Part shown: in pieces, positions 36,177-48,040 of the stretch
Position numbering within the stretch: position 1 is the first letter of the stretch
Layout: each line of letters starts with the position of its first letter
NCBI GenBank assembly: GCA_035222895.1
Contig: JAVYIG010006411.1
Location: forward strand, 1 to 64,000
Direction: 5' to 3'
Source: Strongylocentrotus droebachiensis
Taxonomy: Eukaryota > Echinodermata > Echinoidea > Camarodonta > Strongylocentrotidae
Length of the DNA: 64,000 nt
Notes under the pieces: generated by a model
What the model saw: only the letters and a program-made list of their open reading frames with translations
What the model was told of the DNA's origin: nothing
The model's database searches: none
Program-made: the position numbers and the translations under genes

Positions 36177-38990
36177 GTGATGTCTAATAATACAAACATC
36201 TTTGGAGAATCTACATATTTCACAGTTGGAAAATTTAATGAATGTATTTCAGCATTTGATTGTAAAACAAATATATCAATTATACACCTAAATTGTCGTA
36301 GTTTAACGAAGAATTTTGACAATCTATCTCTATATTTAAATGGTTTTGATGGACAATTTAGTATTATTGCTTTGTCGGAAACATGGTTGAAAAAATCACA
36401 TCCTAATCTATGTCAACTCAATAATTACTCTTTTATCAGTCAGGAAAGAGAAAATAGACGCGGTGGTGGCGTTGGTTTTTTTATCTTGAATAATCTGAAT
36501 TACAGTTAAATGCATAATCTCAATATAAACAATGAATATTGTGAAGCTATATTTTTGAAAATTAATGAGAATGTTATTATCGGCTGTGTATATAGACCAC
36601 CTGGTCAACCAATTAATGATTTTTTGAATATTTTACAAAATACTCTCCAACATATTCCACGTTCCATGTCATGTTATTTCTTTGGAGACTATAATATAAA
36701 TCTTTTATCGTCTGAGGGCAATCTTTTCAATAATGAATTCATAGATATGTTTTGTTCTTTTTCATTTTACCCAGTTATTGATAAGCCCACCCGCATAACG
36801 AAAGATTCTGCTACATTAATTGACAACATGTTTACAAATAAGCCTGATACGGTCAGGGAAAGTGGTATTCTCTTTGGAGACATTAGTGATCATTTGCCCA
36901 TATTTAGCGTTATTTCACCAAGTTGTATATTTTCTAACTCTGACAATGTAAACAGTTTTAAACGTGTAGTCAATGATTAAAATATTGCAATATTTTGTAG
37001 ACATTTAAGGGATTTTGACTGGAATCTTCGTGTGACAAATGTAAATGACATGTTCAAAGACTTTGTGGATATTTTTCTAGATATATACGACAAGTGTTTC
37101 CCTCTCAAAAAATCAAAAAATATGAACAATCGGAAGAACAAGGCTTGGTTCAATTTATATCACGCCGAGCAGTAATTGATGAAAGAATGTACAAGTCATT
37201 CCGTAACAAATGCACAAAGGCAATACAAAAAACAAAACAACAATATTTTCAATCTAAAATTTGTGCCGTTACAGGGAATTCCAAGGCTACTTGGAAAGAA
37301 ATTAATACGGTTTTAAATAGAACTAAAATTTAAAAAAATATCCCTTCCAAAATTGTAAATGACAATAATGACATATCTCACCCAAGGGAAATGGCTAACG
37401 AATTTAATAAATATTTCATTTCGATAGGCCCCAATTTACAAAAGAAACTGGATGATCCCCATGATACATGTAATAAACATTTCTCCAAATATCTTTCAAA
37501 TCCTTGTTCTTCTTCAATATTTTTTCAACCGATTGTTGAAAGTGAAATTATATCCATTGTTGACAAATTTAAAAATGATACTTCTTCTGGTTTCGACCAC
37601 ATAGATGTAAAAGTAGTTAAGAAAGTAATACCGTTTATTTGTAAACCATTGAGTCAAATTTTTAACATGTCAATGTCGACAGGTCTTGTTCCAGATAATC
37701 TCAAAGTAGCTAAAGTTATACCAGTTTTTAAATCGGAGTCAAAAGAATGTATGTCGAATGATAGACCCATTTCTGTACTTACTGTTTTCTCAAAAATAAT
37801 CGAAAAATGTGTTTTCAGTAGAATTTCCAATTTTTTATCTTCCAACAACTTATCAAATAGCACTCAATATGGATTTAGAGAGGGTCTGTCAACATCATTA
37901 GCAATTACAAAATTCACTCAAGATATTACAAATTCCATTGAAACTAAAAAAACAACATTCGGTGTATTTTTAGATATGTCAAAAGCATTTGAAACAATAG
38001 ACTATAATATTTTAATGCAAAAATTATATCATATTGGCATACGAGGTGTTCCCCATAAATGGATTGAAAATTATCTTAGCAATAGAAAACAATATGTTAC
38101 AATTAATTCTACAGACTCAAATATGCTCAATGTTGTTTGCGGGGTTCCACAGGGTTCTATCCTCGGCCCATTATTATTTCTAATTTACATAAATGATATT
38201 CAGTGTTCATCAAATGTCCTAAGTTTTATACAGTTTGCCGAAGATACAAGTATTTTTTTACCCATAAAGATATTCCCCTTATTAATACCACGTTTAATAA
38301 AGAATTACAAAATGTATATCAGTGGTTAAAATGTAATAAGTTAATTATAAATATGTCTAAAACTAACTATATGGTTTTTAGCAATATGAATTATAATATT
38401 GATGATATAAGAATCCATATGGACAAATCCCAACTATTACATACAAATCATACCAAATTTGTAGGTGTTCATATAGATGAATCCATGTCTTGGAAATATC
38501 ATTTAGGAGATGTTTGTTCTAAAATTTCTCAAGTTGTTGGTATCCTATATCGCCTGCGCAATTTATTACCCGAACAAATTCTTCTTACTATTTACAATAC
38601 CCTTTTCCTACCCCACATATCATACTGTAATATAAATTGGGGTGGCTGTCCTAAGTCATATTCTGATAGAGTCTTTAAACTACAAAAAAAGCCATTCGCC
38701 TGATATCAAAATCCTCGTATAACTCTCATTCTGCTCCGCTATTTCATAAGCTCAATGTATTAAGCCTATCCGATATTTGTCAGCTACAAACTGGTATGTT
38801 CATGTATAAATGTAAAAATCGCTTACTCCCTCGTTATATTACTGATCTATTTCCTATAAATGCAAGTATTCACTCTTATCAAACTCGGTCTTCTAATGAT
38901 TTTCATTTCCCCAAAATACGTACATCCTATGCAAAATCTACTTTATTTTTTACCGGCCCAAAACTGTGGGTTTCTTACCAAATGAAATAA
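36177..38990 (+). pseudogene. LINE ORF2, endonuclease and reverse transcriptase, broken
   Basis: Pieces in order: an APE-type endonuclease (IIHLNCRSLTKN, IIALSETWL, FGDYNINLL, SDHLPIFSV) split by a TAA at 36507, then after a frameshift between 36980 and 37094 the reverse transcriptase (SSGFDHIDVKVV, PISVLTVFSKIIEKC, QYGFREG, FLDMSKAFETIDY, GVPQGSILGPLLFLIYINDI). A stop at 37331 and shifts near 38250 and 38700 also interrupt it. The catalytic F-A-D-D box reads FAED, so the active site is damaged too. It ends with a C-terminal SYQTRSSNDFH piece and an ATTGA tail at 39270-39298. CR1-like by layout. Confidence 0.88.
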
Positions 38991-39299
38991 AAAACTCAGT
39001 GTCACTCCAATCTTTCAAACGCAAACTAAAAAAACACTTGATAAATTCATACCGTAATCAACTACAACGTTAGTAGAGCTTCTTAACCCGATAATAATAA
39101 CATGTTCTATATCATTACACTTTAATCAATCACTTATGCTCATTTTCCTCTTTGTCAATGTTACTGTAAATGTTCACATTTTGTTTTGGTATTTGTTGTT
39201 GTTATTGTATATACATGTATATATCTGTTATATGTAATGTACATCTTTGTACTTTTATTATTGTGTAAAATAAATGAATTGAATTGAATTGAATTGAAA

Positions 39300-40640
39300 A
39301 CAGTAGGCACAGCTTGCAGCACTTAAGAGGGACTGTGGTCTCTTTTTGAGGATGTACATCTCGTGTCAGACAAGGGATGGAGATATGGACAATTTCTTCT
39401 CTCATGAAAACCAGGCAGCCCCGCCAGCTTTGTTAACTGGAGGAAAATGCGGTTTGGAGTTAAAGCAGATCTACTTTGCTGCCTGGAATCAAATCTGCTC
39501 GAAAACAATAGTGCACATGTGGCCCAAGCAATAATTATTGATGGTGAAGCTGCGGTTCAAATGCTCAATCCTGGAACATCAAGAACATTTCAAGAGTATG
39601 GAGAAAAAGTGTCTGCCCCATACATCTTTGCTCAACTCGAGAAAAGCATCCGCATCGACCTTGGCTAGGGTGTATACTTACCTGCTAGCCTGAAAGCCTC
39701 AATAAGGCACGAAAGGGCACCAGGAAAGGGGTGGCTCTTTCTACTGTGCTGCCAGAAAGCTGGAAGGACTTCTTTCGAGTCATTGAGAACAAACCCGAAT
39801 TGTTGGATTTCATGTCATGTCGTCCATCTTCCTCTACCACAGGGCAAGGAACTGTATAATATGCAACAGATGGAAGTGGAGTACTCTGCTCTCCTGCTGA
39901 GTCACATTTGGCAGGCCTTGCCCCATGGGTGTAAAAGGGTAACTATACGTACTGGTGGTACTGATGCGGTTGAACTGGCTGTGGCTTCATTCAGCAAGAC
40001 AGCTCCTGATGCTGTGGAGCGCTTTTGGTGTCAGATCAAGCTTTCGGTACATAGCTTTTCACAAAATCATGATGGTTGCCACCATGAGTCCGACACAATT
40101 TATGACTCTCCCAATCTTTCATGCGTTCACCGGGTGTCAGACTGTTTCTGCATCCAGAGGAAAAACTTAGAAGTCTTTCCCAGAAGTGAATGATTCCTTC
40201 AGTGAACTCCTGTGCATGCCTAGGGAGGTCAGTGAAGGATCAATGTTACTGCCAGAGCGATTTGTGGTGCTGATACGACCGAACCAGTGAGAGCATGGTA
40301 GTGAATGATGCCAGGAAACAACTCTTCGCACATAAGTCTAGAAACCTGGAGAACTTTCCTCCAACCCAGACAGCACTCAAGCAGCACAACAAGCGCACTT
40401 GCTACCAGGCCAATTGTTGGAACCAGATATTGGCCAAGAATCCAGAGATGCCAGAGCCATCTGACTTGGGCTTGACAAACGAAACAACTGGGTGGCAGCC
40501 CCTTTGGATCACTCTCCCGGAAGCATCAAAATTGTGCCATGAATAATCCACTGTCGCTGCAAGAAAGGATGCACTGAACTGTGCTCTTGTTCTGGAGACT
40601 GATAGATTTTGATCGTTACCATTAGGATAATTCATAAGTT
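39300..40640 (+). pseudogene. Dead copy of a repetitive invertebrate ORF family
   Basis: Fragments in three frames: DGEAAVQMLNPGTSRTFQEY with VSAPYIFAQLEKSIRIDLG, then SLKASIRHERAPGKG, LPESWKDFFRVIENKPELLD, MFHAFTGCQTVSASRGKT, VNDARKQLFAHKSRNLENFP and GWQPLWITLPEASKLCHE with a Cys-rich end. I recognise this order from uncharacterised, highly repeated proteins in cnidarian and echinoderm genomes but cannot give a function. Stops and shifts show it is dead. It follows the LINE tail directly. Confidence 0.6.
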
Positions 40641-40689
40641 GTGGATAGTGCTAAATTCATGGGGTAATAAACAGGTTTTAGGTCGTATT

Positions 40690-41324
40690 TGTAATAGCTT
40701 TTTCGGTCTCCTGGTCCCAATTTCTTAAAGCTGCTTACCGGTAATCAAATTTTCGTGCTATAACTGTAGCAGACAAATTTGGTTAGCAAGAAAACAAGGC
40801 GTCCACCTTGTGCGTTCACAATGGATTTGCATTGTTACAAAATTAATTTTCGTCAAGTAAGCAGCGTAAGGTCAATTCATTTTCGTGTGCTTACGGTTAG
40901 CAGTGCTATGAAGTAGAAACTCATACGTAAGCACAGAACCAGCCGATAAGCAGCTCTATAAAATATGGCCCTGGATAGTCAAAGTGGTGGTACACGGGTC
41001 TTTTATTTATTTATTTTAAATAATGACCCCTTAAGTGTCAAAATAGAGGCAAAGTTTATTTTTAAAAAGCAAACATCACTTTTGTTGGCCTAATATGACC
41101 TTGAACTTGACACATTTATTCAAAATTGCGTTCGATGATTAATTAACTCTGTTCACTGTGATGTGTATTCCATATGTATTGTTATTTGTAGATTTATTTG
41201 CATTTTTAGTTTTGTATAATATGTAATTGTATATCAGTCTATTTTGTGTGTATAGCGCTTAGAGACTTCGGTGGTAAGCGCTTTATAAGTAACGTTTTTA
41301 TTATTATTAATATTTATTATTATT
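40690..41324. repeat. Non-coding repeats inside the composite
   Basis: 40700-40977 has imperfect inverted ends (ttaaagctgcttacc against ataagcagctctataaa). 41240-41330 looks like a LINE/SINE 3' end: tagcgcttagagacttcggt, then gcgctttataag and a TTA/ATT microsatellite. Confidence 0.45.
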
Positions 41325-41402
41325 GCAAATCCCTGAGTTCTGGCGATCTCAAAGTATTGCGTAATGAATTGGCATCCCCAAGTTAGTTGGAAATGACACC
41401 TA

Positions 41403-42499
41403 GTGGATCAATAGGGAACTCAGTTTACACCGTACCAGATTGCCACTTGAAACTGTATATTTTATTGTATTCAAATCTGCAAAGATATAAATCAAATGAC
41501 TCATAAATATATGTATGTGTTATGTTACCAATAAATTAATTCACTCTCTAAAACATGTATAAGAGTTTTCCTTTCCTATTCTCATATGGGTTACAACTGA
41601 ATTCAACTAAACTCTGTATTTCATAAAAATACAATATACTTTTGATTGTATCTAAATATTCTATCATGTCAATATCACAGAACCAATTAATCTCCAAAGA
41701 CTAAATCTAGTTTAAATGACCATACGAAAAATACATGTATAACTAACAAAGAAATGACAAATATAGTCATTTCTTTAATTTCTATCACCAAATATTCAAA
41801 CTATAAATTTCACTTGCCCTCCTTGGTTCTAACAAGTAACAAATTTAAGACCTTGTCCATCGCATTTTTGGATGAAACAATTTATACATTACAATTCATC
41901 ATATATTTAATATTTCTTTAAGGATCGATATAAGCGATCATATTTTATATATATCACATTCTAAATTGCTCTAAATGCATGAACTAGTTATCTTTCACTG
42001 GTTTATAACCAAAATAGATAATTAATAATATCATTGGAACTTTCTCTTTTAAATTACGAGCCACGTCCACAATTCGTAAAACGCCACCTACGTTCAAACC
42101 AAATACCTTTACACGTACGCAATAAACTCAAATTCCTTCACATGTACAAATATAAATGTACATTTCAATACCAGCTATTCTTTTGCTTGAGCTCTGAAAA
42201 TTATACATTTCTCATACTTCTTTCACACATAAATGAAATTACTGAATGCTCAATGTCAACTATACAAAAACTCACTTCTTAGGCGACAATCTGGCGTCAC
42301 AAATAAACAAATTTGTCTCTCGATAACTGCTGACGTCTTGCTCTGTACTCTGTCAAGTGGCGTAATAAGGTATCTTTTTAAAAACCGAAACTTAGCGATT
42401 ATGTAACTCGCTTCTTCTGACTCCAAATCTACGGTATCTTCAAATTACCATCAATAAAAAGAAAACATTAAATAGAAATACAAAATAAGGTTTGTTCAT
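41403..42499. other. AT-rich filler splitting the right arm of the composite
   Basis: It separates a single inverted unit (41325-41402) from the remaining inverted array (42500-43330), so it is probably an insertion. I see no coding capacity or terminal repeats. Confidence 0.4.
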
Positions 42500-43645
42500 C
42501 AAACCACCTAGCTTAAACGTTTTTCTAGACTATTTGGTTCAAAAGTTACCACGTTTGTACATTGGCCATGCGGACTGGCGGCCATTTTGGATTTGACCTC
42601 TCATGGTCATCGGAGGTCACATCAAACTGAAATAAACTAACTGAAAAGGGTTAAGGTGGATGACTCTGCAGGGGAACCATTCCTTAATAAATTTGAGAAC
42701 ATAGGGGAGAACAAAATGGGGATTTAACCTTTAGTAACCATTCAAAACTTGCTATATTTGGTCAATTTTGACCTTGACCTTGACCTAAATGCAACACCCT
42801 GAGTTCTGGCGATCTCAAAAGTATTACCAAATGAATTGGCATCCCCAAGTTAGTTGGAAATGACACCTTAAACGTTTTTCTGGACTATTTGGTTCAAAAG
42901 TTACCGCGTTTGTACATTAGACCATGCGGACTGGCGGCCATTTTGGATTTGACCTTTCAGGGTCATTAGAGGTCAAAACAAAATGTGAAATAAACTACCT
43001 GAAAAGGATTAAGGTGGAGGACTATGCAGGGGAACCATTCCTAAAGAAATTTGAGAACAAATGACAAATCTCATTTTTAACCATTCAAAACTTGCTATTT
43101 TAAGTCAATTTTGACCTTGACCTTGACCTAAATGCACAACCCTGAGTTCAGGCGATCTCAAAAGTATTACCAAATGAATTGGCATCCCCAAGTTAGTTGG
43201 AAATGACACCTTAAACGTTTTTCTGGACTATTTGGTTCAAAAGTTAAGCGTGTTTGTACATTAGACCATACGGACTGGCGGCCATTTTGGATTTGACCTC
43301 TCAGGGTCATCAGAGGTCAAATCTGACTTCCCTCCACATCATAAAATAAATCTTATGGTCTAAACTAACTATGCTAGAAGTTTCATGCTTTTGTCAAAAA
43401 GTGCACAATTTTCTTGCTAAACCGCTGCACTATCATTTCCCTAGCGTATGACTTTGACGCGATATTTAGAAATGAAATCGAACCAAAAGCGAATGCGCAA
43501 TTAACGGAGCCAAAAGTTTGTTTGAGTTACCGAGAGGAACACCAATTGCCTTTTATAGGCTTGATTAGCGCAAATAATGATATTTATAGCGTATGACACC
43601 TCGCCACGGGCATAAGTCGTGACCATGGGTGGGCAAGGAAGTTAC

Positions 43646-43744
43646 CTGAGAAATATTCTCGAGCGTTTCTTTCTCTTTGTTCTGCCTTGTTAAGCCTGTC
43701 AAGTAGGTCCTTCTTGGCGTCTTTACATGAAGGTTGTTCATTTC
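43646..43744 (-). pseudogene. Truncated exon 2 of NLR copy B
   Basis: The 3' two-thirds of the Death-domain exon are present with donor caggtaac ([20 protein letters not shown] then ERNARE-like), homologous to 25083-25242. The exon is cut at 43744, where a repeat beginning ggcgcggatccacgggggg starts. The 5' part of the exon is lost. Confidence 0.75.
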
Positions 43745-43969
43745 AGGCGCGGATCCACGGGGGGGGGGGCCCGACGGGCCCGGCCCCCCCCCCCCTGGGT
43801 TTTTTTTTTTTTTTTGTAATAAAAAAAAAAATAAAAAAAGTTTTCGGGGTCAAATACCAAAAAAAAAATTATGCATACTACCCCCCCCCCCCCACTGAGC
43901 GAGATAACGGTAGGCTCGATTTCCACATTTTCGGGGTCATATACCCAAAAAAAAGTGATGCTCCACTAC

Positions 43970-44008
<39 letters not shown>

Positions 44009-44090
44009 ACTGAGCGAGATGTTGGTCGGCACGATTTTCACATTTTCGAGGTCAAATACGAGAAAAAAAATTATGATCACTATTTGATGT
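43745..44090. repeat. G/C homopolymer-rich tandem element
   Basis: Three imperfect units of the form ttttcggggtcaaatacc / A tract / C tract / actgagcgagat lie in tandem, preceded by ggatccacggggg and a long C tract. It interrupts NLR copy B exon 2. The very long poly-C run (about 40 bases near 43971-44008) may be an assembly-sensitive site. Confidence 0.7.
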
Positions 44091-45131
44091 AAATTATTCA
44101 TTTGGTCTCATTATGCCAATATAGATCGTACTCGTGCCCATTAATCATGTGGTGATTTCTTATTAGTAAACTCTTGTAACTGGTCTTAGATGAATCCACC
44201 CTTTATTTTTAGCTCTGGATCCTCGACAGGCGCGTGCCGGGTTGCTGAACTTGTTTCCAAGTTAAAAAATGGTTGGCATGGTAGCCTCCTGCCATGCGCC
44301 CGCCGACATTTTTATGCATTTCAATATGTACTTGGGAATTGGTCTTTTGTTATTACTTTGTGTATTTTTCCTCCGAGCAGCAGCAGGGCAGCTGCCAGTG
44401 GCGGATTCAGGGGGGGGGGGCTCACCCCCTGGGAAAAAAAAACCGTGTAAAAACACGTGATTTTTTAGCTTTTGGGGGGTTGGACCTCCAACCCTAGGTG
44501 AAATGCAGGGGACAGAGGCCCCGGAAGCTCATGGGTTTTAAGGCATGTAATTAAGTCCGATGAACATTTTTTTTTTTTTGGCCCCAGAAATTAGAAAATT
44601 ACGTCATCAGATATTTCGTTCAGTGGCGGGGGGTAGCACAAAAAAAAAAAAAAAATCAGGGGGGGGGGGGCGGGAAAAGGTAATTTGCATATGCAGCCAA
44701 TGATTTATGGAATAATAATAATAATGGTGGCTTCTTAAATAGCGCACATGTCCGTCACGTTGTGACGCTCCTTAGAAATATACCAACATATGGGAAGTTC
44801 AGAAGTAATTTGAAAACATATTAATTTAGTACTTTGTAAGATCTCACAAGTATGAACAAAAAAGTTGTATTATTATTTTTGTTAAGCAATTTTCTGCCCA
44901 AATACAATAATGATCTAACACTCTGAACATACCGGATATTATACAAGATATAGTATAAAGGCTTTTAAATTAATGCCCATATAATAGGTCTTACACATGA
45001 GTGCCCTTTGGGGGCGCTTCTTTTATTTAACTAGAGGGCCTTTTTGCAACAGTGAACATTGTTTAGAAATTGTAATGAAGTATTTTCTTTTTTGATAGGT
45101 TAGTGGAATATAAAACAACAAAAAATCCTAC
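44091..45131. other. Intron remnant of NLR copy B
   Basis: This holds an agtggcggattcagg repeat at 44396, further G and A homopolymers near 44560-44670, and AT-rich sequence. Homology to the copy A intron resumes shortly before exon 1 at about 45100. No gene is seen. Confidence 0.5.
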
Positions 45132-45302
45132 TTCTTCAACTTCGTAGAATGAGTAGCCGAGAACATTGCCAAGAATGACAAAAGAACTCATAGTTATTTG
45201 ATGTGAAATCGCCCACAGCTCGCCGTCTGTCAGATCATCTGAGGGAGCCGATGACGACGACATAGACGATCCCGATGACGACGATATCGGAGCCCGAGCC
45301 AT
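45132..45302 (-). pseudogene. Exon 1 of NLR copy B (N-terminal Death domain half)
   Basis: 171 nt, in frame, with the same gaagtagga donor as NLR-A exon 1. It encodes MARAPISSSSGSSMSSSS then [18 protein letters not shown] and LGYSFYEVEE, six codons longer than copy A in the Ser-rich leader. It is intact as an exon but its gene has lost the core, so it is part of a relic. Confidence 0.8.
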
Positions 45303-46860
45303 CACGGATATTGGTTCTTTGTTTACCTATGGCAGCTGTAGTTGTGCCTTCACTTTATCAGTCTTTCATGAATGCCAATATCCACACTACAGAATATGCA
45401 TACGGATTCGAGTACCACATCAGTGATGATTAAATCTTACTCCTCCATGGGCCTCATATTATGTCACATTGATCAAATTCAAATTAGACTCAAAATAATC
45501 GGCGATGATGTTCAGCTTCCCTTACATTGCTGTAGAAAATTGTGATAATCCGTTCTCTTTTTTGATGGAAGTTGAGTTGTAACAATAATACCTGTGTTTA
45601 TGGCTTTAAAATTGATACACATACACAGCATGCAAAGTGTTTCGAAGCTTTTACAGACGACACGTTACAATTATTGCACTGATCATCGCCATTTTACAGG
45701 TGTGCATATTAAAATGTTGATCAAACCACATTGAAGTTCGCGTCCTACATCTGACCACATAACACCGTTGAAATAATACGTTTATGTAACGGCAATAGCC
45801 TCTGTCCACGGCTGCTAAAAAAGTTCAAACAACAATCATGGAATAAAACTCACGCCGTTTATGATGGTTAGCCTCAAAACTATTACCATGTACGTATGTG
45901 CACTTTGGACTATACAAATGTACATCGCAAATATTTATTTTCCGAGATTGGATATCAGGAAAAGGAAATTTTCCCCAATTATGTTCCTCTTTTTTCGATT
46001 TAAAGGTGAAATTCAAAGAAAATCACAAATATGTCAACTAATGTATCACTAGAAACTGGTAAGCTAACAGATGGCCATCGTACAAGTTTTAGGTCAACTA
46101 CATATCGGGTGATTTATGAAAATACAAATACAATCACCTCCATAGCAGCTGGGATATACGAGAGATTCGCCGGAAAAAATAACGTTTTAATGACGTCACT
46201 ATATGGACCAATACTGCCCAAGCAGACGACATCCCATAAAGAATGAACATAATTGCAAAGCTATTATTTGTCAAATTATATTGAGTTTAGTGTATATAAA
46301 TGTAATGGCATTTCAAACCATTCAAAAGGGGATATGACCCGATTCTGATAACTAAAATATTTTGTTTTGTAAATACACAGGATAGGGTCAATTAACAATC
46401 AAAGAAACCAGACTTTCAAATTGAAACCCCCCCCCCCCCGGAATGATATTAAGGACGGCATTTGTTTAGAGTGAGATAATAGATTATACATTTAGCCTGA
46501 CGGTAGTGCAGTAAGAGAAAGAACTGAAGAGAAGATGAAAACACAGGCACTGAAAATGTGCGAGATGTCATGGGACATCGCGCGTCTGCTTGTGCAAATC
46601 ATGTCCATACTGTGATCTCACACATCTCAGCAGCGTTCGGAGAGCTCTTCAGGTGCTGTGCCGGGGCTGTATTTAAGCGTTTTGTAATTTATAATAATCA
46701 TTACTTCGAATGTTTCCAAGCATTGAATTTTGATAACCTTGTCGATTCAAAGTTTCAACTTTGCAATAATGAAAATAAAGTTAGTTTTTTAAATCAATGA
46801 ATATCTAATTTAAGGACTAGACTCTAAAAAAGTCCCGAATTTGCAGTCATAACAAATTAA
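45303..46860. other. 5' flank of NLR copy B and an unmatched insertion
   Basis: 45303-45970 matches the 5' flank of NLR-A. Homology resumes near 46806 (ggactagactctaaaaa, also at 27447), so 45980-46800 is extra DNA in this copy. Two short frames lie in it (46031-46246 and 46558-46800), without recognisable content. A C tract lies at 46428-46439. Confidence 0.45.
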
Positions 46861-47110
46861 ATTATGCTGTCATCCCTTCATCTTTCTTTCTCTCTCTCTC
46901 ACTCTCCCTCTCTATCTCTCTCTTCGAATACCCTTCCCCTTTTTTCCAGATTTATATATATATATATATCACATCAACTGAATAAACACACCGACAGCCC
47001 AAAACACAAGCAAGAACCTGAAGAAGGCCTCACAAGCCGAAGGCTCGTAATAAAATTGTAAAGTACAGCTACGTCTCACCTCACGTTCCTACACCATTTT
47101 GTCACGCATA
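46861..47110 (+). mobile_element. Microsatellites and a Penelope-like 3' end relic
   Basis: (CT)n at about 46885-46925 and (TA)n at 46953-46968 precede cctgaagaaggcctcacaag and ccgaaggctcgtaataaaattg, a phrase typical of Penelope-like element 3' regions. The CTGAAGA / GGC-loop-GCC / GAA order resembles a decayed hammerhead ribozyme core (47018-47044). No reverse transcriptase is left. Confidence 0.4.
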
Positions 47111-47119
47111 TATATATAT

Positions 47120-47400
47120 ACAGTGCGTCCCAAGAAAAAACGAAACCGAGAAGTATCGATGTTTTATCATAACTTAAATTACAACCATAATTAATGAATG
47201 ATACATATTTGGAAAGCTTAGAGTCTCCTCTTTCATTTGATGCAACTCATATGATGCATATTTCACGCATGAGGGATTAAAATGAATTTGAAGAGAGGAA
47301 AACCAAAAAGTCATTTGGCGGACGGTATCTGAGTTTTAAAGAGAAAATCACATTTCTAAAAAGTAGAGTTTCTGCCCTTTCATATGACACCTCAATCAGG
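47120..47400. mobile_element. DNA transposon end fragment (CAGTGCGTCCCAAG)
   Basis: After a TA-rich tract the sequence CAGTGCGTCCCAAGAAAAAA begins, in the style of mariner-type ends. The opposite end was not found, so this is a one-ended relic of about 250 bp. Confidence 0.4.
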
Positions 47401-47525
47401 AAAAATGAGCAAGGAATGACAAAGTTCTGTTTGTTTAAAGTAGTGCTTGCATTTCCATACGTTTATCAAACGAATTCGCTTTCACTTGCTGCCTGCCGTA
47501 GCAACCAGCAGAATTAACAAAAGAC

Positions 47526-47898
47526 TTAAAGGTAAAGACCAGTTATGGTCATGCGATTGCATTGTGAAAGAAACGTTGTGGAATCGATCAGAAAAGGTTG
47601 ATCATCTAGCATCTAGCATCTGCAAGGTTCTGGAATCATCAAAATGATAAGAAATTGGGCACATTCTTCGTAAAGTTACAAGCACTAAACACAGACAGAT
47701 GTATATGGGACTACTCTATATCTCTCACAGACCATGAGAGAAACAAATTTACCAAATATATGAATTAGTAGGCAGTTTCCCGGCAATTTTTTTACCATCA
47801 TGTATTAGTCAAAACATATTCTTTCACATGATTGGTAATGAGAGCTTCCATTTCATTTTTTGAAATTGGGGCGTTTCCAATACTGGTCTTTACCTTTT
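47526..47898. mobile_element. MITE with TTAAAGGTAAAGACCAGT ends
   Basis: Left end TTAAAGGTAAAGACCAGT at 47526 and right end ACTGGTCTTTACCTTTT at 47882-47898 are inverse complements. The left part matches 4151-4370; the right part (47690-47893) matches 53132-53340 in inverse orientation. The right TTAA is mutated. It sits just left of the copy C duplication boundary. Confidence 0.7.
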
Positions 47899-47899
47899 A

Positions 47900-47966
47900 C
47901 TCCGTTTCGTTGACAATCAGCCATGCATGAAGTCTTTCGTCTTCGGCTGATTGTCAACGAAACGGA
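47900..47966. repeat. 67 bp hairpin at the copy C boundary
   Basis: TCCGTTTCGTTGACAATCAG and its inverse complement flank a ~24 base spacer. The right arm runs directly into the receptor exon 8 fragment at 47964. Confidence 0.8.
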
Positions 47967-48040
47967 AGCAGTGGCTCATCCACCGAGGTTGTTTAAGCCG
48001 GTCGTCATAGCAACGAGATGCCCCTCGAGCTCGATGTTGC
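47964..48040 (+). pseudogene. Third copy of nAChR exon 8, truncated
   Basis: Only about 77 bases remain, from the GSSGSS-encoding part (ggaagcagtggctcatccac) to the LELDVA-encoding part. GAA has become TAA in frame, and both exon ends are missing. It marks the left boundary of duplication copy C. Confidence 0.85.

Larger units (their letters stand above)
33030..43330. mobile_element. 10.3 kb foldback-like composite replacing the NLR-B core
   Basis: Three direct units of about 370 bp at 33030-33970 (starts at 33032, 33406, 33773) are matched by inverted units at 41325-41402 and 42500-43330. A unit runs from atgccaattcatttggtaat through ggtcaaggtcaaggtcaa to a tgacctctgatgaccctgag hairpin. Long inverted tandem-repeat arms resemble foldback (TU-type) elements of sea urchins. 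The interior holds a LINE (about 34900-39298), a dead repetitive ORF (39300-40640), a MITE-like unit near 40700-40977 and AT-rich filler at 41403-42500. It sits exactly where copy A carries NLR exons 7 to 3. Confidence 0.65.

Noticed and set aside
46031-46246. 71-codon + strand frame as a gene
   Set aside because: No recognised motif, no splice partners identified and no counterpart in copy A; kept only as part of an unmatched insertion.
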